The notes below the pieces were generated by a model. That model searched no databases. It saw only the letters and a list, made by a program, of their open reading frames with translations, and was not told where the DNA came from. 64,000 nt of DNA from NCBI GenBank assembly GCA_963930775.1, contig OZ005692.1:3892135-3956134 (forward strand), given 5' to 3'. The translations under genes and the position numbers were made by a program. This document shows, piece after piece, positions 34,501 through 45,878 of the stretch; position 1 is the first letter of the stretch, and each line of letters begins with the position of its first letter. Source of the DNA: Cliona cf. orientalis. Its lineage: Eukaryota > Porifera > Demospongiae > Clionaida > Clionaidae.

Positions 34501-37500
34501 TTTCGGAGGTTTCGACCGAACCCCCCTTTGGGCTGCACCTAGTTGTGATGATAGGCTAACTGGAACCCCCTCTCTGGCTACAGAACTAAGAAAACTGCTG
34601 TTGTGGCTCACCTTAGCATGCTTCAGCAGAAAATTTGTTCAAAAATCGATCGGTTGGGCTGGTACCAGTGGTAGCTGCTCTCAAACGATCAAAATGGGCG
34701 AGGTTTTTAGCCGAAAGTGGGGGTGGCTTCTAAAATTTTGCGCGCGCCTTGCACGCAAGCCTAAAACAGAACCCCCCTTCAGGAAATTCTAGATCCGCCA
34801 CTGTTAATCATAACAAAGTTATGCTATCTAAGATATTATATACACATAACACCTTCAACAATTATTATGTTATACAATCGAGTGTTTCATTGGGCATACA
34901 ATATTAAATGAACTGATTTTGTTGCCCTCAGCTGCAATTAGTGATGGTCGACTGATTATTGGTGTCACAAAATTTGATCACGTCTATGAAGATGATGATC
35001 CAGCCAGTATAGAAACAGTGAAACAAAATATCATACAAAGTGTTGCGACTGCCACTGGGGTATCTCTCCCTGAAGACGTAATAATACCATTGTGTGGAAA
35101 ATGGGCTCTGAGCGACAGTGAATTTATCCATCAGTTGAATATGGTTGAAGATGGTCATGTGCCACCTCAATGTATTCAGAGCATCATAGCAGCATTTAAA
35201 AGGAGTCATATTCTCGATCCCCTTCCCGCTGGACAAGGCCAAACCCAAGAAGAAGCCATTGCACAGCTTGGTCCTAAGGAGATTGTTAAGAAGCTTGAAA
35301 TTGCTACTGGAATTTCCAGCATGAGAGCAAGGTAGACTTTGCCTCATTACTTTGTATTTATAGACTGCCATAAAATCATGTACAAAAAAGTACAAAAACT
35401 TTTCGCGTTAAATAATTCTCGTAGAAGTGACCCTCTACCGCATTACCGTTAATATAATTATTGCGCATATCATTATTATATTTTTGCGTACTTTATTTCT
35501 GCATTAGCTAGGATATTTATATGATCTATTGTATTACCCTGTGCAAATACTCTTTGGAAGATATTAATTAAGTGCATTCCGTGTGCTTGTGTTCACAAAT
35601 TGATCATATGCATGCACCGCACTCTACAAACGGTATTTGTAGCTGAGCTAGGCAATACAGAGTAGGACACACTCTCCTCCTGGCCTTCTTGACATACTTC
35701 TGGCGGCTTTTTACCACCATTTCAGTGTTCAACATAAATTTAAATGTATGGAGAAGAAGCTATACTTTTAAAAGTGCATGGAATATTATGTATGGAGTAA
35801 CAGCAACAGTTTAGTATGCCTTGTTTTACAACCTAAGTGGCTTGAGGACTACATTAGATGCATGACACAATGCTATTAAATTACGTATTATAATTTATAG
35901 AATTCAGGATGTGGTCGGAAAAGCTTGTATCATAACATGGAGTAAGAAAATCTACACACAGCTGATTAATTATGTTCAAGATACATCCAGGCGGATTGAT
36001 AGCGTATCAAGAAATGAAACAGAGAACAGAGACGGTAACTATTATAGTAATCTTAGACTACTTACTGAAATATGTGGGGTAAAAATTGTATCCATACAGT
36101 GGGTTGCTTCACCTTTGTGAGAACTCATACCTATCATTTGTATTGCTATGCATAATGTAGAAAAGGATCGCACCCACAAAGATCTGACTGACTCATACAA
36201 AGAGATACAGAGTGTTAGAAGAGACATGGAGGCATCTGCTGCTACTGGAAGAACAATGAAATCAACTAGAGCATGGGAAAAATTGATGCAAAGCTACCGC
36301 TTAGATGTGAAGGTGAACAACATAATAATTGGCAATGCTACTTTTACTGAAGATGATATCATAGTCATCATTTTCCTGAATCTTTAATATTAAGGATTCT
36401 GAGTGTCCTGTACTTGGAAAGGAGAGATCTAAATTTCTCATACAAGGATTTAGAAAGAAATGTAAAGAGAAGTTTGAGAGAGATGAACTCACTTCTACTG
36501 ATCTTGAAATTAGTAAGCATTGCATTATGTGTCCACAAGCATGCTTTAATACCTATTGGCGGCTTGCTAAGGAGATTCCAAATAAAGTAATTAATCCAGT
36601 GGTTGACAATAGATAATAATAATTATAGGTTGACATTAATTTTGATAAAAGATTACTAGAATATTATTTGGAGCAGATAGACACTGTTACGTAAAACAAC
36701 AGCAAGACGTTTCGGCCATTGGACCTTCCTTAGCTACACTGACAGTGAGGTGTATAGGAGGATTCCATGGAATGTGTGAAGGAATTTTAATGAGATGCAA
36801 ACAATATTCAGTGCTCTTTCAGGATGATCCGGCCAGGTTACTGTCACGCCTGTTGGTGGAAATTAAATATATTACGCTCTATGGGGGTAGCGTGCGTTTA
36901 TATAAATATACATGGGCGTGACAGGAACCTGGTCATGCATATTAGGTATTCCAATTTACAGTTCCACGCCTCATTGTTAGTTTAGCTAATATAGAAGGCC
37001 CAAGGCTGAAAATAATGTCCTGCTGTTGTTTTTAATTATGGAGCTAACTGTGTCTATCTGCTCAAAATAATGTTTAACTTATTGATGCTGTATGATCCTC
37101 TACGATATTAAGATTACTAGAGTCTGAGAAGGAAAAAAAATGCCATTTACATCAAATTAAAATTACAGATATCCAAGACTTTCTCATAGAATGCCAACCA
37201 AAGCTACAAAAAGTGTTTAACAACTGTAGCTTTCATAACATGGAAGCAAGCTTGGCTCACCTGAATGAGGAAGCAGTTAAACAGTTTGCATCTCTTAAGT
37301 ATAAATCCAAGAAATTAATTGGCAAAGAATATTCAGATTTCTTAATATCTTCTGAAGCTGTAGGTATGGTGATTGACAACGAATTTAATTTTATTAAGGC
37401 TTAATGTTACTAATTTATTTTATTAACTATTATAGGCCACCAAGGAAGTAATAAGTTTTCAAGAAGTAATGAATTGCTAACTTGTGACAAATTTATTTCT

Positions 37501-40500
37501 ACTCTGAGGAGTCAACTTAGAAATGCACTGACGTAAGAGCATAATTTGTGTGTACGTATGAAGGTGCAACCCTTTATTAATATGATATTCCATAGCAGTG
37601 CTGATCTGGAAGAAGCCAGTGGCGGAGTTAACGAGCATAAAAGTGTGTGTGCACAACCATCAAAGGAGGATCATTATCCATCTGCAGAGGTTACTAATTT
37701 GGGCCATTTGCGTTCATCTGATTCAGTTCCGTAAGCATACAATAAATATAAATTAAGTGAACCACAAATTGGATATACCATTAATTTGTATATATTTTGT
37801 CCGTAGATGTGTTTCATTACCATGGTGGAAAAGGATTGCAGCTTTCATTAGGTAATTGATTTTTTTCTAAGTCTGGGATACTAAAAATTTGAAATTTGAC
37901 ACAAACATTGATAATCTTATCGGTATTGTGGCTAGGGGTAGCTAGGTAAATTATGCAGGCATAATTTTGAGCATAATTTGTGTGTGCAAGCATTTGAGAA
38001 TAGCATTATAGGCCAAAAAATTAGCATAATTTACCTACCCCTAATTGTGGCTACCTTTGAAGGCAGACATAATCATGATGATGTGGTTACGTGTTAATTT
38101 AATTATAAAATTCTACTGTTGTGAAATCATTAGTAACTGTTACTCTAGGAGTAGCTAGCAGTGTGCAACGTACATTAATAGCACATGTAGCTACCTTTTA
38201 ACATATTAAGCGGTTCATACAATAGGATAATTAGTATTATTAAATTTTTAGTGTTAATAATTACAACTAGCAGGCTACAATAAGTATGACGAAAGGTCAT
38301 TTCAGTTAATAATTTTGCAGGAAATGGATTGTTGGTAGCCCATCTGATTTACACATTAGTAGCTCGGAATCCACCCTCCCCAACACAACCAAAGCTCTGG
38401 ATGTGGTCCTGGACCCAGCAGTTTTAAAATCGTACATTGTTATTGACAGTCAATTGTCTATCAGTGAGGCTGCACTACCATGTGCTGAGCAAGACAGTAT
38501 TTTTAATCATCGGCCTATAGACCAACCTCCGTCGGAAGAAGAGAATGATCCGAATGATGGCACAGGAGAATGTAGTGATTCATCAGCATCACCAAACACA
38601 AGGTTAGCATTTACAAGGCAATTAGTCTTGCAAGCCAGACCCTCACACTCAGCAGTATTTGGATAACCATGCAGAGGGAGGGTATGGGCTATGTACGTTT
38701 GGATCCATGATTGTGTAACATTTCAATACATGACACTGAACTGTGTGATGTAATTCAAAATTTCTCTTGAAAATGCTAGCCATGAAAGCACAAAGAAACA
38801 ACTTTAACAACAATGCTTTGCTTTTTTGATAGTAAAAAAAACTTCCACACATGCAGTGAATCATCTTCCCAAAAACCTTGCCATTTATCAGCTATACGTG
38901 GGATAAACATTTAATGTGACATAATAATATTTTCCATTAGAGAACATCTTGTAATGTCTGGCTGGATCCAAATGGGTATAGGCAGTGGGACAGACCCTCC
39001 CTTCGTATATTTTTCCTAAAATGCTATGGAGTATGAGGGTCTGGCTCGCAAGACTAGCAATCAGTATTAATTAATCTTTAGCATAGACATGCATGCATTA
39101 AATTTTGCTTATTCCTCCACCTGCTGTCATTAATTGGAGCAATTTACATCCACGAAATATTTTCCTGAGAATTAATGGTTAAGAGGTAATAAATATTAAT
39201 AGCATTGTGCATGATCTATAAAATTAATAATCATATCATGTGCATGGTGGTGAAGTTGATTGTTTCCATTGTTGTAAGTATATATCCTTTGGCAAAAATT
39301 TTTTCCTACCATATAAACACAACAACCAATGTCATGTACTGCTATTATAGGTTTAGCTACTTGTTTACTATTAAATGAAAACTTGACCATGTCCTCAGTA
39401 GCTAAAGGTCACAGTGGGTACACAGTCTACATCGTGTATTGATGCTGGCGCCTCAGATCATCGGGAGTCTGAGAGTGGCTCTCGACCTTGATAGTAACAA
39501 GATTTAATTCGAAGCTTCAAGAACTCCGGTGGCACGCTGCTCATGGTGCATGCCATATTATTATGAGCGCAGCGCTATCTATAAAATTATATCTGCGGGG
39601 TTATAATACATCAGGCAAGAGAACATGTTGAAGTTTGGCCATTGCTACTCATCAGAGAAGGCAACACACTATACTTGTAAGAAGTACCGAATCGCTGAAT
39701 ACACGCGTACTAAGATACTCTACATATTCACCAAATTTCAAGTCCCGGAAAGGCTCCATCGAGGCCCTGAATGTTTGCATAATTACCTCATAGATTACAT
39801 CATACTTACCTAATAACCCCAGAAAAGTGAAATTGCTACAATATTATATTGAGGATTTAATTTCTCTAACCTTCAGCGGCAGGAAGCAGGTTGATGAATG
39901 CTTATTGGATGAAACCATTGACTTTGTGCAGAAACTAATGGAAGAGGAATGTGATCATTACTTTGAAAGAATTGAAACTGAAGCAATCAAGGTATGGTGA
40001 GGATAATAATAACTTTTATTCAAGTGTTAATGCTGATTTCTACCAATCACATAGCACTTTTATGATAAACATTCTTCAAAGATAACTGCTTATCTACGGA
40101 AGTTTGACGAAGAATTCAATGATCAATTGCAAAACAAAACACATCAAATGCAGCAAGTAAGTGTACCAAGCAACCTGAAGTAAATATTCACTATAATATT
40201 ATACCATGCCATGATGGTCTCATATATAAAAGATCCAGCCTGAGGGCTCACTATAGTGCTCCCCCTAATGTCCTGCCACGTAGTTTAAAATTTGTTGAAT
40301 TCGAGTGATAGCTATAAGCATTGTGACAATCCACGGAGCTAGCCTGTGGATGTGGTATGTACGATAGCTTAAAAATTGCTAGCTTCCTTTTCAATATTTT
40401 CTCGGGAAACCAAGCAATTCTCCTAAAAAGCTTCCAAAGGAACTTGGAATACAGCCACTAATGTCGTGCGCAGACATTAAATTTATCCCTGGATGAAACC

Positions 40501-40767
40501 CAACTGAGCTATAATAGTATTATTATTATTAATAATATTCATCAACAAATTAATCTATCACTGCTGCAGCTCAAGAAAGAAATTGATAGTTTAAAGACAA
40601 AGATAGCAGATTTAAACCAGAAAAAGGAAGATTTACTGAAACGACAGACAGAATTAAATGTGTTATGGGATAACATGGGACTCGTGGTAGATGAAGCAGC
40701 ACGCAAACGAACCCAAGAAAGAAAGAGGCAGAGAGCGGTGATGAATGAATTGCAAAGCATATTTTAA
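31600..40767 (+). CDS. large P-loop GTPase (GTPase B), complete
   Basis: Exons: 31600-31735, 32808-32872, 33346-33533, 33637-33709, 33815-33934, 34015-34261, 34932-35331, 35901-36034, 36161-36312, 36395-36512, 37169-37363, 37436-37532, 37599-37730, 37807-37851, 38321-38602, 39877-39991, 40055-40156, 40570-40767. Every phase closes, giving 932 residues and a stop. G1 is GPHNCGKST at about 113-121, G3 DNPGFGE at 225-231, G4 TKFD at 288-291. A Cys-containing insert (SCPRLLKRG) lies between G1 and G3. Beyond about residue 400 it is mostly helical and polar; the last 150 residues are strongly charged and coiled-coil-like (LKKEIDSLKTKIADLNQ). No signal peptide or clear membrane span, so probably cytosolic. 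GTP binding is read from the motifs. The overall design (G domain plus long helical tail) recalls dynamin-like and interferon-inducible GTPases, but membership is not established. Some donors (GTCCGT after exon 6) are weak. Confidence 0.87.
32142..32509. mobile_element. element ending GCACGGGGTATGTGC, related copy at 59297-59730
   Basis: Begins ATTACCCTGTATACATGAGT and ends CGCACGGGGTATGTGCTAAA..GAGCTCTAG. The 59297 copy begins ATTACCCCGCACGAATACGC and ends CGTGCGGGGTATGTGCTC. Lies in GTPase B intron 1. Non-coding. Confidence 0.5.
34481..34803. mobile_element. MITE with CAGTGGCGGATTTAGG ends and 5-bp target duplication
   Basis: Ends CAGTGGCGGATTTAGGGGG and TTCTAGATCCGCCACTG, flanked by TTAAT on both sides. 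Lies in GTPase B intron 6. Interior related to 48254-48496 (shared GAACTAAGAAAACTGCTG-type block). Confidence 0.8.
36671..37063. mobile_element. MITE with GAGCAGATAGACAC ends
   Basis: GAGCAGATAGACACTGTTA at the left and TAACTGTGTCTATCTGCTC at the right, then AACAACAGCA/TGCTGTTGTT. Lies in GTPase B intron 10. Confidence 0.75.
38623..39056. mobile_element. TIR element with TAGTCTTGCAAGCCAGACCC ends
   Basis: TAGTCTTGCAAGCCAGACCC at the left and GGGTCTGGCTCGCAAGACTA at the right. GCAAT adjoins both ends. Lies in GTPase B intron 15. End style resembles the 9-bp-duplication family, but the target duplication here is not clearly 9 bases. Confidence 0.7.
39395..39820. repeat. dispersed repeat in GTPase B intron, inverted relative of 480-930
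   Basis: Blocks ACACGCGTACTAAGATACTC, AAATTTCAAGTCCCGG and AATTACCTCATAGATTACA mirror 480-660. Limits approximate. Confidence 0.5.
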
Positions 40768-42427
40768 GTTACCATAGTAAATTTCATGACAATAATGTAT
40801 GGGCCAAACTTAGTATAATAATTTATGTGGCATTAATTTATTAATAATTGCACCCCAATGCCCTTTGCGCATGCGCACGGTGTACGTGGGGAGTGGCCTG
40901 GGGATGAGGCTAGACCTTTGAACTTTCCGGTACAGCATGGTGCCATACATTGAGTGTTGTAGTACCTTACTAGGTCACAGTCACTCTCTGGGGTGCAAAG
41001 AAGATGATTAAAAGTGTGTGTGGCTCATTAAAGTGGGCATGGTTGCAAAACGTTTCACGCGCAATTATACCTACAATCCCACCATATTAAATATCCTAGA
41101 TCCGCCCCTGCATACAATGAACAGGACGGTGAGCGGTGCTGATCGACTCTATAGGACTGTGCAGCAGCTGTATAGGGCAGTACTACTGGTCAAAGAATCT
41201 AGACTCTTCTCTTACGATATGGAGCAGGTACTGGTCGTGCATGGGTGCTGAAATTGGCATCATTTGTCTGCCACGATGATCGGTGACTCTGCTCTTTCTC
41301 AACAAAACACTCCAATGTACATGAGCCGCTTGCTAGAAGTGACGACTGTCTAAACTAACACTACTGGAGGCCAATTCTATGAAAAGTGTAATGAAAGTAT
41401 GAGAAAATCATATGTGCTGAGTTCTTAGAGCTGGAATAGTCTTGGAAATTGGGGCCAGAGCCCAATTTTTTGGTGTATAACTGTGGGAAATTATTTCACA
41501 GTGTTGGAATAATATATTATCACTTGGAGTACATGTGATAAATGTTGGAAATCTTTTTCTAAGTAGTCTATAAAAAGTATAGTAATTTTTGATGTGTTGT
41601 TAATATATTGGAAATTTTTCATATACAATTCTAAAGTATTTGTAAAACATCGAAATAAATGTGCGATAGTTTTCCAACGTCTACAAATAGTATTGTAATC
41701 TACAGATTGTGTTTGAAAGGTGTGTTAACTTTTTCGTACAAAATTCCAAGGCTATGTAAAGTATCTGAATAAATTCATGATTTTCATATGCATATGAATA
41801 ATGTCAGATTTTAAGCTTATATTTGAATTAAACCCAGACTATCAGAAAAATATCTAATATTACTATGGTCACATGACATACATGTGATAAAAATTCAAAA
41901 AAAACAAGCTCAAGCATGCAAGTTTGTAGCTATAGCTAATCTCGAAAGAAAGGACCAAAAGGATGGTGCTCTAATAATGACTTCTGGAAGTAAGTTTGGC
42001 ATGCCTGCTTTTCAAGTTGCTGATCAAGTGATATCTAAAATTTGTGTCCCTGCAGCTGGCACCATGCTGGCACAGCCAAGGCATACTGATGTTTACTCCA
42101 TCTCTTCTGACTCAGCTCACTGGTTAATCAAAGGATTGCACCAGCCTTCTGGTAAGCAATTTAAGATAGCTAGTTACGTACAAGCCAAAGAATATTTATA
42201 GAGTATATAGCCACACGCCTATAAGCTATTCTGATCCCCTACATGCATATCAAGGACACAAGGGCATCATTGAGGTATTACTGACAAAACACATTAGACA
42301 CCTTTTAAGCCCTTGATATAGCTATTAAATATTATTATAGCTGCTTGCCAACCATGAACCATGACCCATGACACTAAAATTAATACGCTGGAGTTTCTGA
42401 TAGTGGCTATATTAATTTAAGGTTTGG
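40768..42427. other. intergenic region without a recognised gene
   Basis: Contains two single transposon ends: CCTGGGGATGAGGCTA at about 40897-40914 (9-bp-duplication family) and CTAGATCCGCCCCTG at about 41096 (CAGTGGCG family). A 105-residue open frame at 41884-42201 (plus) has no family resemblance and I do not call it. Confidence 0.45.
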
Positions 42428-43099
42428 TAGCGTACGCCGCCAATTATCGACCAGTACGTATTATCGACCTCGGACATATCAATTATCGACCACCCCAAAA
42501 TACCAACTGCGCATGCTCCGTATAGTATTTGGGGACGTGGGCCGAGTTGATCCGGTGTGACCTCGACCTGCCATGTGGTCGCGCCGTACAATACTTACTG
42601 TTACTTACACAATGAATATGATTATCGCACTAACAGCATGCAGAGATCGAGAGGCGAAGTTTCAAGGCCTAAGTCGATGGTTTATATTTCTCCGTGCTCT
42701 ACAGCCAGGCGCTACACAAAAAGTGCACAAATTTTTAACATTACCAATCAAGCAAATGCATCATCCGATGAAAGGACACCGTGGGATAGATCGTCGAAGT
42801 ACAATTTATTTTCTACACTGTAAAATAATGCGAAGATATTCTCAGTGGTCGATAAATGATATATAGATAGTATATGTAAAGTTGATAATACGTACGCGTG
42901 GTCGATGATTGGTCAAATGATACCTCCACTGCGCGAAGCATCGCTCGAAGTCTGTTGTGGTGGTATAGTTGAAACAGGCACCATTTGGACGGGTGAAGGA
43001 CGCTCTTTCAGCTGGTGCAAGTTCCATGATCATGCGACCTACGGGTAAGGAGTTCTACTCGCGGTACATTTGGTGGTCGATAATTGGCGGCGTACGCTA
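42428..43099. mobile_element. TIR element with TAGCGTACGCCGCC ends and reiterated ATTATCGACC
   Basis: Ends TAGCGTACGCCGCCAATTAT and complement ATAATTGGCGGCGTACGCTA. The block AATTATCGACC or a variant recurs several times inside each end. Two overlapping open frames (42557, 42573) show no family resemblance. Possible TA target duplication. Confidence 0.75.
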
Positions 43100-43109
43100 G
43101 CACTCGTTG

Positions 43110-43450
43110 GTTCTCTAACTACCGTATTCACTCGAACAGACGCCTCTCTTGATTAGTCGCCGCATCTCCGGAAGTATTGAACGAAAATTAATAGCTGCTG
43201 CTCTTGAATAGTAGCCATACCACACCTACTATTTGAGAAGTACATTAGCATTTAAACATGACTCACGACTCTTTCTAAGTAACTAAATACTTAGGAGTCT
43301 TCTAGAACAAGCTGTAGCCTTCTACATCGGCAAAGGGGTCCGAATCAGTGGTGTCAATTGACCCATTTCTCTATGGATTGCCTCTCTGGCAGCTACTGGT
43401 ATTAATAAACACCGCTCTCAAATAGAAGTCATCACTTTCGAATAAATTCC
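43110..43450. repeat. dispersed repeat, inverted copy of 11860-12190
   Basis: See the shared blocks listed for 11860-12190. Abuts the 42428-43099 element on one side and the 43476-44753 element on the other. Confidence 0.5.
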
Positions 43451-43475
43451 ACACAAACTTGGGTAACGAAATAAA

Positions 43476-44753
43476 TACCGTATAGCTCCAAATTTTTGTG
43501 GTTCAAAATTTTTGTGAAATTGCTGAAAATCCCATGATTGAAAATTTTCGTGATAAAAATTTCGTGATTGCCAGATTTTTTTATGATTACCACCGCGCCA
43601 CGGCATCGGTGCGGACAGTTTATCTTGTCACTCTGCCCACAGTTGCACGTGGCTCAGCATTAGGCTAGCATGCTAGTGTGGACGTGAAGAGAAGAAACTA
43701 GACAAGACTTATACTGGCCTCTCTTTCTGCCTTTAGCACCTTGTCTGTTTGGCCATTTCTTCAACGTGGTTGCGTAAAGTGCCAATTATCGACATACGGT
43801 TTTCTCCCACGTGTGCTGTTGCTTAGGAACATCGCCTAAACTTCGAATTTGGACCAAAAGGTAGGGGGTCGCCAGGGCTACAAGTACTTAATGTCTCAGG
43901 GGGCTGCCGATAAAAATACGTCTGCAATGGCAATTTTAGGTTATAATTGCGAATGCCAGTTATCAACAGTCGGTACGTATTATCGGCACACCGTATACTT
44001 TCAATACAATCAATTATCGTCACTTGGAGCTTTGTCATCACAGTGCATGCAATCCAAGAGTAAGAAAATTATATAAAAAATACTAGCAGGTGCATAATCA
44101 TGAGCTCTAACTACTGAGACAACTTCATGTTCATAGGTGAGCTTGTTCGATCTTTATCGTTTTTTCAATCTTGGCAGAAGCGCCTCGGGAACGGCACCAT
44201 CGCGTCTTTGCCCCTGTATTGAGAAAGTAAGACACTGTGAGGGTCATCTTATCACAAATGAAGCAAAACTTACCTTCAAAAGTCCAGCCTGAAGCACAGA
44301 AGCGAGTCGCGATCGACCACGCGAAGTTATTATTAAACGCGCCACGTCCACTGCCTATACTAAGGCCCTATGTCGATAATCGATACCCGTACTTCCGATA
44401 GTCGGTAATTGGCACATTACGCTTGTCGGCAGATTCGATACAAGATGAAGGCTGTTGTTTGGACAAAGATCCTTGCAGATTTGGTAGGTATCTTTTGCTC
44501 ATTTTCTGAAAGTAAGGGTACAGAGTCTGTACATCGTTAGCAGCGATTCAATGCTTCATTTCACAGTTCAGGCGTTCATTAGCCGACTAGTATCACATGC
44601 GTACACGATCGCGCTTGCGATGCACATGTGCACACAGAACGTAGCCACACTCACAACGATACTAAATTTTCGTGAAGGAAATTTTCGTGATCAGAACTCA
44701 AATCACGAAATTCATGAAAATATTGTGCCATGAAAATTTGGAGCTATACGGTA
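43476..44753. mobile_element. TACCGTATAGCTCC element interrupted by a nested element
   Basis: Ends TACCGTATAGCTCCAAATTT and AAATTTGGAGCTATACGGTA with ATTTTCGTG-type reiterations, matching 14216-14848 and sharing its middle block (GGCCATTTCTTCAACGTGG, TCTGTACATCGTTAGCAGCG). It is split by the insertion at 43772-44422. Confidence 0.8.
43772..44422. mobile_element. nested TIR element with GCGTAAAGTGCCAATTATCG ends
   Basis: Left end GCGTAAAGTGCCAATTATCG; right end CGGTAATTGGCACATTACGC. Aligning the host element with the 14216 copy shows that the host continues across it. Reiterated TATCGA and TCGGTA blocks lie inside both ends, like the 42428 element. No transposase recognised. Confidence 0.75.
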
Positions 44754-45878
44754 CGATCAAGTGAACACTGTATCTGGCTGTGTGCCATACACCCAGCCCA
44801 GATAGCCGGCCACTACATAAACCCCTTGGGCGTCTGAACATGTCATCAACCCACTGACGCCCTTATACCTTCTATGATATCCCGACTATAGATTATTATT
44901 ATGATTTAGTATATCCCCTCCCTGTCTTACATTTCGTAACTACAATAGTGTCGTACTCTGCCCATCCTGGCGTGTTTTTCAACATGCAATGTTGAATAAC
45001 ATGGGATGTCCCTGGTACAAGCTCAAGGCTACGCTAAAGCATGATATAATAATATGCATTATTTTTTGTTGTACAGGTTCTACAATGTCATGATGACCCA
45101 CGGTTCTAGAAGATGATATTGTGACTTATGTACTAATTGGTGTAAGCCTCAAGTACTAAAATTAATGTATTGTCGAAATTCTGTATTCATAATAATTACT
45201 ACTCATCATCTAAGTTTGATTGTGTTCTGTTGTCATTAATTTTTATCATTTTTATCGTTGGTTTCACTCTTATTATTTTAATTATCATGTTGATTGGTTT
45301 TATTCATCAACTTTTCTAATATTATTATGATATTCACTATTGAATAGTTTTACCATACTAAACCTACATTCAATACTATTCCAACACTATTTGAAGGGCT
45401 GAGAACCAGAGTGGCCTAACCCACAAATGTTGACTTAGCCCCCCTAATCTTGAAAACATGTTTAAAATGCGTTTCATGAGCAACAGAAAATTCACATTTT
45501 TGAAAATTTGAGTGATTTGGTAGAGTAGGGTGTTTGATTTTTAGTCCATTTTTGAGCTTTTTAGACATTTTCCCACATTCAATTTGGGGTTAGGCCACTC
45601 TGGTTCTCGACCCTTCATTTATGCTGACACTTTCCCACCTATAAGATTGGAATAGTGTGGGAAATTCCAATACTTTTCCCAAACACTTTTGAGCAATTTC
45701 CCACAAAACGGGGTCAAATTCTCAGATACATTACCAGTACTTCTTTGATGATATGAAATGGATCATACGCACACACACTTTCCTATATTCTTCACATCAT
45801 TTTCTTATACCTACTTTCCAGTAGTGTAATTAGGCCTAGGCGACCAACTGTTCAAAGTGCAGAGGTGTTTGCATGACA
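44754..45878. other. AT-rich intergenic region with a small inverted-repeat element
   Basis: 45401-45614 has ends GAACCAGAGTGGCCTAACCC and complement GGGTTAGGCCACTCTGGTTC, a MITE-like structure of about 210 bases. Nothing else recognised. Confidence 0.55.

Noticed and set aside
41884-42201. 105-codon open frame on the plus strand
   Set aside because: No recognisable domain, no splice partners, and it is surrounded by repeat-rich AT sequence. Probably chance.
42557-42866. two overlapping plus-strand frames of 88 and 97 codons
   Set aside because: Both lie inside a TIR element, compete with each other and resemble no transposase.
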